From Panagrolaimus kolymaensis (taxonomy: Eukaryota; Nematoda; Chromadorea; Rhabditida; Panagrolaimidae), in assembly GCA_028622995.1 (NCBI GenBank), contig JAJQJQ010000002.1, forward strand, positions 4,402,001 through 4,466,000: 64,000 nucleotides of DNA, read 5' to 3'. The notes below the pieces were generated by a model. The model was not told the origin of the DNA and did no database searches. It worked only from the letters and a program-made list of their open reading frames with translations. Each line of letters opens with the position of its first letter. Positions within the stretch are counted from its first letter, which is position 1. This document shows positions 34,801 through 56,058 of the stretch, piece by piece. The translations under genes and the position numbers were made by a program.

Positions 34801-37778
34801 CCTGGTTGCCTTCTTTCCATTCTCTTCTATGCTTTTTTTTGCACACGTTCAAGACTCAAACTTTTTTTTGTGAATTTTTTTATTCTTTCGGTCGTTGGTG
34901 AGACAGTGATTTTTCTGGGGGTAGTAAGTTGTTTGAAAAGTAAGTTTTGAAAGTCGAGAGTTTTATGTCTGTTCAAAAAATGGTGGAGTATGTTTTTTTA
35001 AAGTGCAAATGTTGCGAAAATTTTGCTTTCATAGATTCGAGAAAAAAGTAAAGTTTCTTTCTGATGACACTGGAACTTCTAAAAAAATTGCTTAAATTAT
35101 TTTATTAAAAAAAGAAATCTTCTAAAATAAGCGAATTTCATATGAAGAGATACGACATGTTTTATATTTTAAAGATATTTGAAAAAAAAATTAGAAAATT
35201 AAATACCATAATTCCGCTGTATTTAAAAAATCAAGAGTATTTTCTAAATATTTTTTTTTACTAATTTTTTATTTCCACCCTCTCATTTTTATTCGACTCC
35301 GATCTTTTTCTTTTTCTTTCTTTTTCTGTTTATTTTTTCAATCAGTTTTTTTTGTTATTGCCTGTCTGTAGAAATGTTTCTCGCTTGCTTGTGCCTTTTT
35401 TTTCTTTCAATACAGACACCAAACAAAAAATATGTTTTTTTCTATCATAGAGTTTTGGATGAAATAAAAAAAGAATGATTGTTTTTTTTGCAATAAAAAA
35501 AATATTGGCGCCATTGCAAAAAAATAAAAATCACAAGGATTGTCGTTGAACAGACATCAGAAAGTGTTGATCACTTGTGATGATGATATGCGTTCCTCCG
35601 CAATGTTTTGTTGTTTTTTATTTTATTTTGTTGCGATTCCTGAACTTTTTTTTGATAAACAAAAAACCAAAGCATGATTGTGACCTTCTAGCTTGTAATA
35701 ATAACAAGGAAAAGGAAGAAAAAAAACAAGCAAGCAACAGCAATTTTTTAAAAGAAAAAATGAGAAAACGCAATATTGCACAACGTTACGTTTATATGTT
35801 TTGGTTTTTGAAATAGCCTCTTCACGCGCGTTGTTCGTTCATATGGCATTGAAACGCCTGTTTTTTTTGACGCTGGAAAAAAAACTCACATCAGCTGGAA
35901 AGTAAATGACTACAACCTTTTTTATATAAGCCAATGTTTTTGGAGAAGGTTGTCAACAAGAGAAAAGAGAGATGAGCGAAAGAAAGAATTTTTGACTTTA
36001 TGCTAATAGATGAGTAGTTTTCAAAACTTTCTTTTTCCCTAAAATCGGGGTTATGAAAAAAGGTCTTTCAAGAACTTTTTCGAAATTGCTTTATCAAATT
36101 AAAAAAAAACTCTCGTTTTATAAATATTTTGGCTAGAAATCAAAAGTTCAAAGCATCATGGTTCATTTTCTTTTCTGGACTTTGAAATACGATATTACAA
36201 TAGCCATTTTTTCTATGGCTTTTCAGTTTACATTTATATAATATATTTGAGCCAAATTACAAAATTAGGAACATTACTTTTTTATTTTCAAAATATATTT
36301 TATTCATTTCTGATTGAGACTTGTTCTTCTATTATTTATTTATTTATTAATATTAGTCGTCTGCGCAATCTTTTACAGCTGTTTAAACGTTGTTTTTTCA
36401 TCACGTCGTCAGCTTTCAATCCCCAAAGCGACCATTTGAAAGCCTCGACTGTCAAAAACGGAGAAGAGTTTTTTGCGAGATCACGATTATCCCTTTTATG
36501 CTTGTCTCATTTCAATTTTACTCCATTTTTATTAACAAATTTTTGTAATATTTTTTTCTTCTATCCAAACTGGCCTCATACATTTTCTACTCTAATCCTC
36601 TACTGACAAATTTTATCAATATTTTTTATGCATTTTTTTTGCGGAAGTATGGTTGCTGTTTTTCAACATTTCGAAAAAAATAACAACAGATGTTTTTAAA
36701 CAAAAATGGCCTTGAATTTTTTTTCATTCTTTTTCCCGCATCCAAAAAAGCCAGCTGAAATTGCTTTGTTGGCAAGCAAAAAAATAATGGGCATTGAGCC
36801 AGGTTTAAAAGAAAACACATGAAAATCAGGCGGTCATCTTTGCTTTTTTGCTCTTGTGTTTTTTTCCTTTTTCCCGACTGGCAGTTATTACTTCAACACT
36901 GTCTTCTGCTTTCTTAAAATGACCTTCCTCGCCATTTTATAAGAAGTATCTAACGACAACGAAGACGTAAGATACGTTTATAAAAAACCTGAAATTCGCC
37001 TCCTCCTTTTTTCACTTTTATTTTGCCACCAGTCGACTGACTGGAAGCCTGAGCAAAAAAAAAGGAGATGTCCTTGGCAAAAAAAAAGAAGAAAGGAATT
37101 GTCTGAGACTGTCACCCTCAGCCTTGGCTGGCTGGCTTGTTGATTGTGTCTGTGTCGCTTCAATCAGATGATTTTAATGTGGAATATAAAAAGAAGGGTT
37201 CCTTTTAAAAAAATATATCGTCTACCTTTTTTTCTTTATGTTTTGATAACAAAAAAAAATATTTCCGTATAAAAAAAACGTGAAAGAAAGCGATCACTTA
37301 TCATATTTTCTTGACATCGATGCTCCACGAGAATGTTGCCAAGTAGTTGGTTGGCTGATTGCCAGTAGCAAGAAAGAAAACTTCCATTTATATTTTTTCT
37401 CTAAAAACTAATTCTGTCGTGCCTTTTAACATGAGAATTTATTATAAAATCTCACATTTAATTGTTGTACATATTTTTCACTGATTTTTAAATAGCGCTC
37501 ATAAAAAGCATTTGATTTCCTAAAAATTGTTTTGACAAATTTTTTTCTTGAGAAAAAGTATCATGTCTAAATAACGTTTCCGTGGTCCTCATAATTTTAA
37601 CAATATTTTTCGTGGTACAGATGTGCTTTTATAATTAATATTTGATTATTCTCATAGTTTGCATTTTTTAGTTAAATCAAATCTTTTACTTTCCAAGTTT
37701 TTTATATAAGCATTTCACCGGTTCAACTTCCACATACTACGGTATTAGCAATTATCCTGTGCATTATTATTTTACAAA

Positions 37779-38734
37779 ATGCAACTTCCATTAAATTCTC
37801 ATCCCCCAACCATGCCGGTTCCAGTTCGATATAATAGTTATTTTTCTTCTGTAAGTTTTAATTATTATTTTTCGCTTCTAGACTCATCTTATTTTTTAGA
37901 CACCACAATCTCGACCAATTCGAATTAATGCTCCATCCACTCGCTTTGAAGCATACAATCTTCCGGAAAGGGTTATGGGACTTGATTTTGACCATCCATC
38001 TTCAACAAATCAACAACAAACAACATCGGATTCAGTTTATTTTATGGATTTTTATGATGACGATGATGTTGAACAACCTCATGCTTCATCATCTCATTCA
38101 ATTTATCACACAAGTAATTCCATAGAAGAAACTCTTCGCCGAACTCTCATCTCTGAAGATGATAAAGAAAATAATACATCTCAATCCCCTGTACCATCTA
38201 AAACTAATACCCCAACAAAAACAGTTACATCTTCCCAAATGTATGGTTATAAACGTCAACCATCTCTCGAACGCGACTTTTTAATTAATGAAGAAACCGA
38301 ATCAGAAGCCGGATGTAAGTTTCTTTAATTTTAAATAAAATTTTAAACGCTTGTCGGCTCTAAATCTTTTTTTTGGCATATTAACAAAAATCTAGTAAAT
38401 TCCCCATATTTTAATTAGGCTATAAAAATAAATTGTTTGCATCTCTTATTAAATTTTCTTTGTTTTAGTTAGTGGTGATGATGATGAATGTATGAGTAAT
38501 TGCGGATGTGTTCATAATGGTGTCGATGAAAACAATGTAACAGATAATGCTTCCACAGCACCCTTTAGTCGACTCGGATTTCGTTCAGTTGGAGATATTA
38601 TTGGTTACGCACAAGTTGTAAGAGCAGAAAGACTTGAAGCATTAGCTGAATTACGAAATGCTGTAGAAAAATTTAATGATATGCGTCAAAGAAATCAAAA
38701 TTTACGTTCTAATAATAAAATGACAACCAATTGA
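37779..38734 (+). CDS. Orphan low-complexity protein with conserved-looking C-terminal helix
   Basis: Exons 37779-37850, 37900-38314 and 38469-38734 join in phase to 250 residues; the second intron (154 bp) is longer than usual here. I do not recognise the family. The first ~160 residues are Ser/Thr/Asn/Gln-rich and acidic (FMDFYDDDD), with SQSPVPSK and TPTK as possible proline-directed phosphosites, and look disordered. After a short Cys segment (MSNCGCVHN) comes the only ordered part: a helix about 200-245 (LGFRSVGDIIGYAQ, then AERLEALAELRNAVEKF). No signal peptide or membrane segment. Canonical splice sites and phase support a real gene. Confidence 0.72.
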
Positions 38735-39925
38735 TAATAATTATTTACCCCACACTTTTTTCTGTATTACTGTAGAAAATTTATGATATATAATTTCATA
38801 GAAAGAATAACCAAAACCCGCTTTCTTTCCATTATTTTTGGTTTATTTCGTCTTCCTCTTTCCTGCCTAGCACACTCCTTCCTTTCTTCAACTTTTATAA
38901 TAACTTTTTCATTTGAACATTTTTCACATCGCATACTTCTTCTTCAACGGCTTTAATGCCTCACGTTTTAATTAATCACTTTTGAAAAAGTAATCACCAT
39001 ATCTTTTCATAAAAGTGCCTTCAAAGAAAATTGTTCATGAAAATTTGAGTATCATAATCATTATTATATTCTACGCGCTTACACACATATTTGTAGATTA
39101 GTTTTTTTAGCCGAGAGGTTTCTTATATTTTATCATCGTATACTTTTTTATGTAATCGAGAAATGCTCAAATTAATAAATTTTTTTATCTCGGAAATTTA
39201 TGTCTAACTTTGCAACAACAACAAAACTAATGAGACAAAACTCTAATATTTTCAGAGATTATTAATTATATTTTTGGCTCATTCCAATTTTTCATAAAGT
39301 TTAAAAAAAGAACTAAGATCCTTTTGTATCTATAATGTAATCGTTGGAGCATTTTAAAATAAAAACAAAACAAATATGATTAAGTTCTGACACTATTAAC
39401 AATCTTTTACGATTGCAACAAAAAATAACTATGATACATTCAAGCAAAATAAAAACAAACAGATGTCTGAATCTGAAAATACATTGTTGAATCATTGAAG
39501 CAGTTGTTTTTCCAGACAATGTTTTTGTTAAAACTTTGTAATGGAATTATTAATCGTTAATCAACAAAAGCATTAACCGATATTTTAAATGGTGGCAGCA
39601 AATCAATAAATTTAAAGTTTTTTTGCACTTAATTTTCAATATTTTCCTTCAACTTTCTATCGTAATAATTTTTGTTCTGTTTTCATAGCAGAAGAAAATG
39701 ACCTAGACGATAAAAAAAATGTCCTCCCATGGCTTATAGAAGTTTGAACGCTCGACGACAAGTACATACAATACATACATGTACGGCGCAAAAGTCACTA
39801 CAAAAGCTTTAATTCGAATGTAAACTAACCTTAAGAGCATCATCATCACATTGACAAAAAAAATACAACCAGCAATCAATTAAAAAAAGAAAGGTACAAG
39901 AAACGATAAAAAACAAAAACAAAAA
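38735..39925. other. Interval between the orphan gene and prps-1
   Basis: A+T-rich noncoding sequence of about 1.2 kb with no supportable gene. It must hold the orphan's 3' end and the PRPP synthetase promoter/5' UTR; no distinct motif stands out. Confidence 0.55.
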
Positions 39926-41088
39926 ATGGCGCCTCAACCAGAAAAGCTCGTTGGTCATTTTATTGCTGCTGCTACTTACAAGGAAAACGAAGAAAATTTA
40001 GTTGGAATTATTCAAACAAGAATGCCAAATATTAAAGTATTTTCGGGTTCATCTCATAGAGGTTTAACTGAAAAAATATGTGAACGTCTTCAATTGGATG
40101 TTAGTAAAGCAAGTTTGAAAAAATTTAGTAATAAAGTAAGTTCTTTTTAAAAAAACGTTTTAAAATTATAAAAATAATGAAACTTTTGAGGAAACCAATG
40201 TTGAAATAACTGAATCCGTTCGAGGTGAAGATGTATTTATTTTGCAAAGTGGATGTGGGGATGTTAATGATAATTTAATGGAAATGTTGATTATGATAAA
40301 TGCATGTAAAATTGCATCATCATCTCGCGTGGCTGCGGTAATTCCATGCTTTCCATATTCAAGACAAGATAAAAAAGATAAAAGTCGAGCTCCAATCTCA
40401 GCTAAACTTGTTGCAAATATGCTTTCTGTTGCTGGTTGTGATCATATTATTACAATGGATTTGCATGCTTCCCAAATTCAAGGATTCTTTGATATTCCAG
40501 TTGATAATCTTTATGCTGAACCTGCAATCCTACAATACATTCGATTATCAATTCCTAATTGGCAAGAATCTGTCATTGTTTCACCCGATGCTGGTGGTGC
40601 AAAACGGTTTTATTTTTTTTCTTGAACATAATGAGGGTAACAACAACTTTTGTTATTTTAGTGTTACATCCATAGCTGATCGATTATCACTTGATTTTGC
40701 TTTAATTCATAAAGAACGAAAACGTGCAAATGAAGTTGAAAAAATGACCCTTGTTGGTGATGTTAAAAATAAAATTGCCATACTCATTGATGATCTCGCA
40801 GATACTTGTGGAACCATTTGTCTTGCAGGACAAAAGCTTATTGACGCTGGAGCTCGATGTGTTTATGCTATATGCGTGCATGGAGTATTCAGCGGCCCAG
40901 CTCTTCAACGCCTCAATCAATCTTGCTTTGAAGCCGTCGTCGTTACAAATACAATTCCACAAGAAGAAAATATGAAACAATGCAGTAAAATTCAATGCAT
41001 TGACATTTCAATGATTCTTGCAGAAGCCATCCGTCGAACTCATAATGGAGAATCTGTCTCTTATTTATTTTCTAATGTTCCCATGTAA
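39926..41088 (+). CDS. prps-1: Ribose-phosphate pyrophosphokinase (PRPP synthetase)
   Basis: Makes PRPP from ribose-5-phosphate and ATP for purine, pyrimidine and NAD synthesis in the cytosol. Exons 39926-40135, 40191-40606 and 40662-41088 (introns 55 bp each) give 350 residues; human PRPS1 has 318. The extra length is an N-terminal extension plus residues around [16 protein letters not shown]. Conserved blocks are intact: [52 protein letters not shown] (ATP-binding loop), [29 protein letters not shown], and the PRPP-binding loop [13 protein letters not shown]. It ends [18 protein letters not shown] like animal enzymes. All catalytic motifs are present, so it should be active rather than a PRPS-associated regulator. 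Confidence 0.96.
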
Positions 41089-41949
41089 ATTCATCTTGCG
41101 TTAACATTCCATACTGTTTTTTTACAATTATTAAAAATTAGAAACTCCAACTACTGTGAATTTGTAATTCACAAATAGTACCGACAAAGATCCTTGCTCA
41201 CATTTAAAATAAAATTTATAAAAGCTTCTTCATACCTATTTTGAATTTTGTAAACTTCTTTTTTTATAAAATTTACGATAAGGTTGTACTTGTATTGAAT
41301 TTTTATATAAAATACCAGCTTAAATAATTTTTTTCATAAGAAAATTTGTAAACAGTAATGAAAAAGGTTGGTATTTCATAAATGATGTTGAAGCAATATT
41401 AACAAACGTGTAACCACGTTGTTTTATGATTTACGAAAGATAAAGAAAATGCTTGGAAAACTACCAAAAATTTAATTAAAAAACGTATATTTTAGAATTG
41501 TTTAGAACCAATCCTTTAACCTTGAAAGAAAGAATATTATAGAGATTCTAGAATAAATTTAAAAAATATAAGACGCCGATATTTAAAAAGTTTTAGGACA
41601 GTGCTAAATTTCGCACTTTTTTGAAAAAGTGTCTCTTTTGCCAAAAAAATCAATTGAAAAAAATGGCAAAAGAGACACTTTTTCAAAAAAGTGAGAAATT
41701 TAGCACTGTCCTAAAACTTTTTAAATATCGGCGTCTTATATAACTCTTGTAGCGAAGTTAGAGAGAAACTGTGAAGTAGCAAAAGTTTTTCCATTTTTGT
41801 ATTCATTCATCTCTTTCATTTTTGTGATTTTCATTCAAAGTAATTTGTTTCATCATTTCTTTTTTATTGGAAATCTTACAATTACTTGTTGCTATTCTCT
41901 GATTATTGCTTGCATTGGTTCAAACAATATTATTTTATCTTGAATCATA
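41089..41949. other. Interval with palindrome between prps-1 and ubc-3
   Basis: It contains the prps-1 3' end (AATAAA-like near 41210), A+T-rich sequence, the 176-bp palindrome at 41566-41741, and the ubc-3 promoter. Nothing else is seen. Confidence 0.6.
41566..41741. mobile_element. Near-perfect 176-bp palindrome (MITE or hairpin locus)
   Basis: Arms 41566-41643 and 41664-41741 (78 bp each) are inverted copies with one visible mismatch (CGCAC versus the complement of GTGAG), around a 20-bp loop centred on CAATTG. The ends are TATAAGACGCC/GGCGTCTTATA, so a TA target duplication (Tc1/mariner-like) is possible. There is no coding capacity. It would form a very stable hairpin RNA if transcribed, about 210 bp before the ubc-3 start. 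Confidence 0.8.
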
Positions 41950-42822
41950 ATGTTTCGTAACCGTTTTGCTCGTATTCAACCATCATTATCGCCAACTGCA
42001 TCTCGTGCTTTGCAAATTGAATTGAAATCTATTCAAGAAGATCCCATTGAAGGATTTACTGTGAGCTGTGATGACAATTGTCTTATCAAATGGACTATTG
42101 GTATTTTTGGCCCTCCTGGAACTCCTTATCAAGTAAGTTTCATTTATATTTTTTGGTTTTTCTAAATTCTTGTTTTTTAGGGAGGATACTTCAAGGCAAC
42201 CATGAAGTTTCCAGGCAATTATCCATATTCACCACCAGTACTTCGGTAAGTGTTTGATATTATGCCTTTTCCATTATCATAGCATACATACTTGGTTTTT
42301 TTAGATTCAATGACAAATTTTGGCATCCTAATGTTTATGAACATGGTGAAGTATGTATTAGCATTTTGCATCCAGCTGTTAATGATCCGCACTCTGGTGA
42401 ACTTCTTACTGAACGATGGAATCCTACTCAATGTGTTCGTACAATTCTTCTCTCTGTTATTAGTATGATCGGTGAACCAAACGTATCTTCTCCTGCAAAT
42501 GTTGACGCCTCTGTCATGTACCGATCGTGGAAAGAATCGAATGGTGAAGATGACAGATTTGTTATGATTGTCAAGGAGCAAGTTGAAAAATCCAAAGAAG
42601 TTGCTAAGAAAGATGGTGTTAAAGTTCCTGAAACAATTGAAGAATATGTCGTCAAAAAAGAAAAGAAGCCTGCTGATTATTGCTATGATGAGGATATTTA
42701 TGACTACGAGTATGATAGTGGTATGAGATTTATTATATTTAAAATTCCAATCGTTTATTTTTTTAGATTATGAAGAAGAATGTGAACATGATGATGATAG
42801 CGGTGAAGATGGCGATGAATAA
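41950..42822 (+). CDS. ubc-3: CDC34/UBE2R-type ubiquitin-conjugating enzyme E2
   Basis: E2 partner of cullin-RING (SCF) ligases that builds Lys48 chains, in nucleus and cytosol. Exons 41950-42132, 42181-42245, 42305-42720 and 42767-42822 give 239 residues. The UBC fold includes FGPPGTPYQGGYFKA and FPGNYPYSPPVLRF. The catalytic cysteine is about residue 100 in HPNVYEHGEVCIS. The loop after it (ILHPAVNDPHSGELLTERW) is the CDC34-specific acidic insertion, separating it from other E2s. The tail after residue ~190 is Lys- then Asp/Glu/Tyr-rich, ending EDGDE, as in CDC34 where it binds the cullin basic canyon. AATAAA at 42917. Confidence 0.96.
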
Positions 42823-43308
42823 ACTCAACTCTGTGATCCATATGTCCTGCCTCATTTTTGAATACTCGTTACATATCTTTTTTTTTTGTTGTTGTTATTT
42901 ATGTACTTTTCCTATAAATAAATTAAATCTTTATTTCTGTATTATGTATCACTTTTTTGAACAGTTGAGTTTTTTTTTTGTTGAATCAAAAATTTGTCAT
43001 TCCATTTGAATACGTTACTTTTGAGTACTTGAATGTCCATCTGTCAGTATAAAATAGGCTAATGAGCTAGGGTGTTTTTTAAAACATTTGTAACTTCATT
43101 AAGCGCAAAATATAGTTATTTTGAATCACATAAAACAGGTTTTTAGGATTAGCATGCAAAAGCAGCTTATGCTATGATACAAAGGCATCTGATTCTTGTA
43201 ACGAAAATACCAAATGCAATGGACCTAAAAAGAAGCTTTCCTTTCTTTCCAAACTTTTTTCGCACGTTTTTTAAGACGGTTATCATTAATCGAAAGCAAA
43301 AAAGGAAG
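42823..43308. other. Interval between ubc-3 and the zinc-finger gene
   Basis: It holds the ubc-3 3' UTR and poly(A) signal, then A+T-rich sequence. An in-frame upstream ATG at 43174 extends the next frame by 45 residues that look non-conserved. Confidence 0.5.
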
Positions 43309-44422
43309 ATGGAAGAAGCATCATCAGATAATAGCTCCATCAACAATTGTAAACGAGTTCTTCGTAAACGTAAATGCGTTGAAACCTTTAATGATTCAAC
43401 ATCGTCATCTCTATCTGGTCCTTCGCAAGTATGTTTTTCGTTTCATTTTCTCTTTTATTATTCTTCTTTTTTAGGGTCCTGATGCAAAGAAAGCACTCTT
43501 CAAATGTGGTCAATGTTCCAAGATCTTAACTACCAAAGCTGGTGAGTATTTTATTTTTTATAGCTTTTGATATTTGTAATTTCAAATTTTTAGGTTTCAA
43601 AAATCATCTTCTAAGAACCCACACTGAAGTTAAGAAATACAAATGTGATGAGTGTTCAAAAACTTTCAAACATCATTCTGGTCTCTGTCAACATCGACGC
43701 TCGTTTCATTTGGATGAACCTCTGATTTGCGCAATTTGTGAAAGCTCCTTCAATTCTCGTGGAAATATGAAACGTCATCTTCAAACTCATGGCACCACTG
43801 AAGAAGAAGTTAACAAGATTTGGGAAGAACATTACTTGTATGTTTTAACGTTTAAATTTATTATTGTTAACAGTTTATTTTTTATAGGAAAACTGAAAAG
43901 CAAGTTAAAGCTCATCACTCGCTTGCAATCAAGAAGGAAAATATGTCACAGCATTCTGAAACAACAGATGATAGTGATTTGTCTCATACGTAAGAATTAC
44001 TTTCATATATTTTTACAACCATTATTTATTGATTTTTCAGGTCAATTACTATCAAAGCTTCAACCCTCGAAGAATTACGCCATCCTAAACTTCCTCGCTT
44101 CTCTCATCTTCGTCTTGGAATGACTATTGTTCCCAATTTGGATCGCTTTGAAGAAGGCAAACGTTTCGCTATTCCTCCTGATGCAATCAACGATGATTCA
44201 AGTTTCATGGTCTTCTCTTGCCCTGGATGCAATAATGTTAAGAACGTATCTCAAAGTGTCTTGGCTGAACACATTTCTCAACATCATCCTGATCTCTTGG
44301 AAGCTCCTCAATATTGCGAAATGTGTATGAAGATGGTGGACAACATGGCAACTCATCTCAAAGCTCATCAAAAAGCATTATCTGATCTTTCTGCTTTTAA
44401 AATTTTATCTTATTCTTGTTAA
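43309..44422 (+). CDS. C2H2 zinc-finger protein
   Basis: Putative nuclear DNA-binding protein. Exons 43309-43428, 43475-43541, 43594-43837, 43888-43989 and 44041-44422 give 304 residues. Three C2H2 fingers sit at about 44-125: FKCGQCSKIL through HLLRTH, YKCDECSKTF through HRRSFH, and LICAICESSF through HLQTH. Two further Cys/His units near the C terminus (FSCPGCNN through HISQHH, and YCEMCMKM through HLKAH) look degenerate. The N-terminal RVLRKRKC patch could be a nuclear signal. I cannot assign a named orthologue. I chose 43309 because the 45 residues added by the ATG at 43174 are low-complexity. It is tail-to-tail with the BEACH gene. Confidence 0.85.
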
Positions 44423-44726
44423 ACTTTGCTTTTGTTTTATTTTTATTTTATGTTCGTGGTTTTATTTTTATTGTTTATTTATTTATGTTAAAATTGTAAT
44501 TGTTTTAATGTTATGTTATTATAAAAGATAAAGTTGATATTTTATTTAAATTTTCGAAATAAAAAAGGACACGTGTTTTTCTTGATATATTTAAATGACT
44601 TAGTAAAAAAGGGTTGAAGAACGCATAATGGTAAAACTATGAAAAAAAAAACCCGATATAGGTTGGAAGGAATGCAGCAAAAGATATTAGTAGTACAAAA
44701 AAGTGAAATGATACGGTAAAAAGCTT
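44423..44726. other. Convergent 3' region between the zinc-finger and BEACH genes
   Basis: 304 bp between opposed stop codons, with AATAAA on the plus strand near 44556 and TTTATT (minus-strand signal) near 44541. The two transcripts probably end within or across each other. Confidence 0.5.
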
Positions 44727-55507
<10,781 letters not shown>

Positions 55508-56058
55508 TACAACATTAATTAATATTTACAAAAAATATATATTTTGAAAAGAAAAGAAGGATAGAAAGGCTGAATGAAGGATTTTGATTTCGGCTAAATC
55601 TTATCACTTGAAAAACAATCTAAAAAGGACAACATTTCCTCGTGAGAATTTTTTTCTTCATGAATTCAAATAGCAGCGGTATTTGTTCTTCTGCAACTAC
55701 AATCTTCCCATTATTATTTTTATAATGATTTCATAAGGGTTTCATATTTTTATTTCGATTAGTAGATTAGTAATGAAGTTTAGATCGTTTTTTATAATTC
55801 ATATTCGAAAGATTTTATAGTCAACTAGGTTATTCCCGTAGATTACGATGATTTTTTTAAAATGCATATCCTTTTTCATAGAAAATCGCTATAAAAATGT
55901 TCTAATAAAGCAATGGGGGAACTTTTTTATTTGCATAAGTAAAAAAATACGTGAATCAAATTATCTTTCTAATATGCGCTTTACGTGACACTTTTCTAAA
56001 ATTTTCCCATTTTTTAATTGTTGATATTAATTTAATGATTTTTTTGTAGAATTTAATT
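55508..56058. promoter_or_regulatory. Shared divergent promoter of the LYST-like and ELP3 genes
   Basis: 551 bp separate two start codons on opposite strands, so both promoters must lie here unless 5' UTR exons extend further. The sequence is A+T-rich. TTTTTTTGTAG at about 56039-56049 is an acceptor 9 bp before the ELP3 ATG. No TATA box can be singled out in this composition. Confidence 0.55.

Larger units (their letters stand above)
25686..36757. promoter_or_regulatory. Cluster of palindromic CAGCTG E-boxes
   Basis: CAGCTG occurs at 25686, 26236, 26311, 26969, 27068, 27510, 29744, 31256, 31587, 32320, 33271, 34098, 34787, 35892, 36376 and 36752, plus an outlier at 23400. Flanks differ from site to site, so this is not one repeat. 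CAGCTG is a class-A bHLH site (E-protein/MyoD/AP-4 type). A regulatory role is inferred from density only. Confidence 0.5.
23059..37778. other. 14.7-kb gene-free block rich in CAGCTG E-boxes
   Basis: No coding exon can be supported: the frames here are low-complexity and lack paired splice signals or known motifs. The block is not featureless. It holds a TTAA-flanked foldback element (23967-24344), a decayed tandem repeat (28048-28345), a GC-rich hairpin with a T tract (28826-28849), a repeated 14-mer (30553, 31896) and 17 copies of CAGCTG, while none were found in the other two long gaps upstream. It may be a distal regulatory domain for the flanking genes, a host for noncoding transcripts, or both. 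Confidence 0.6.
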
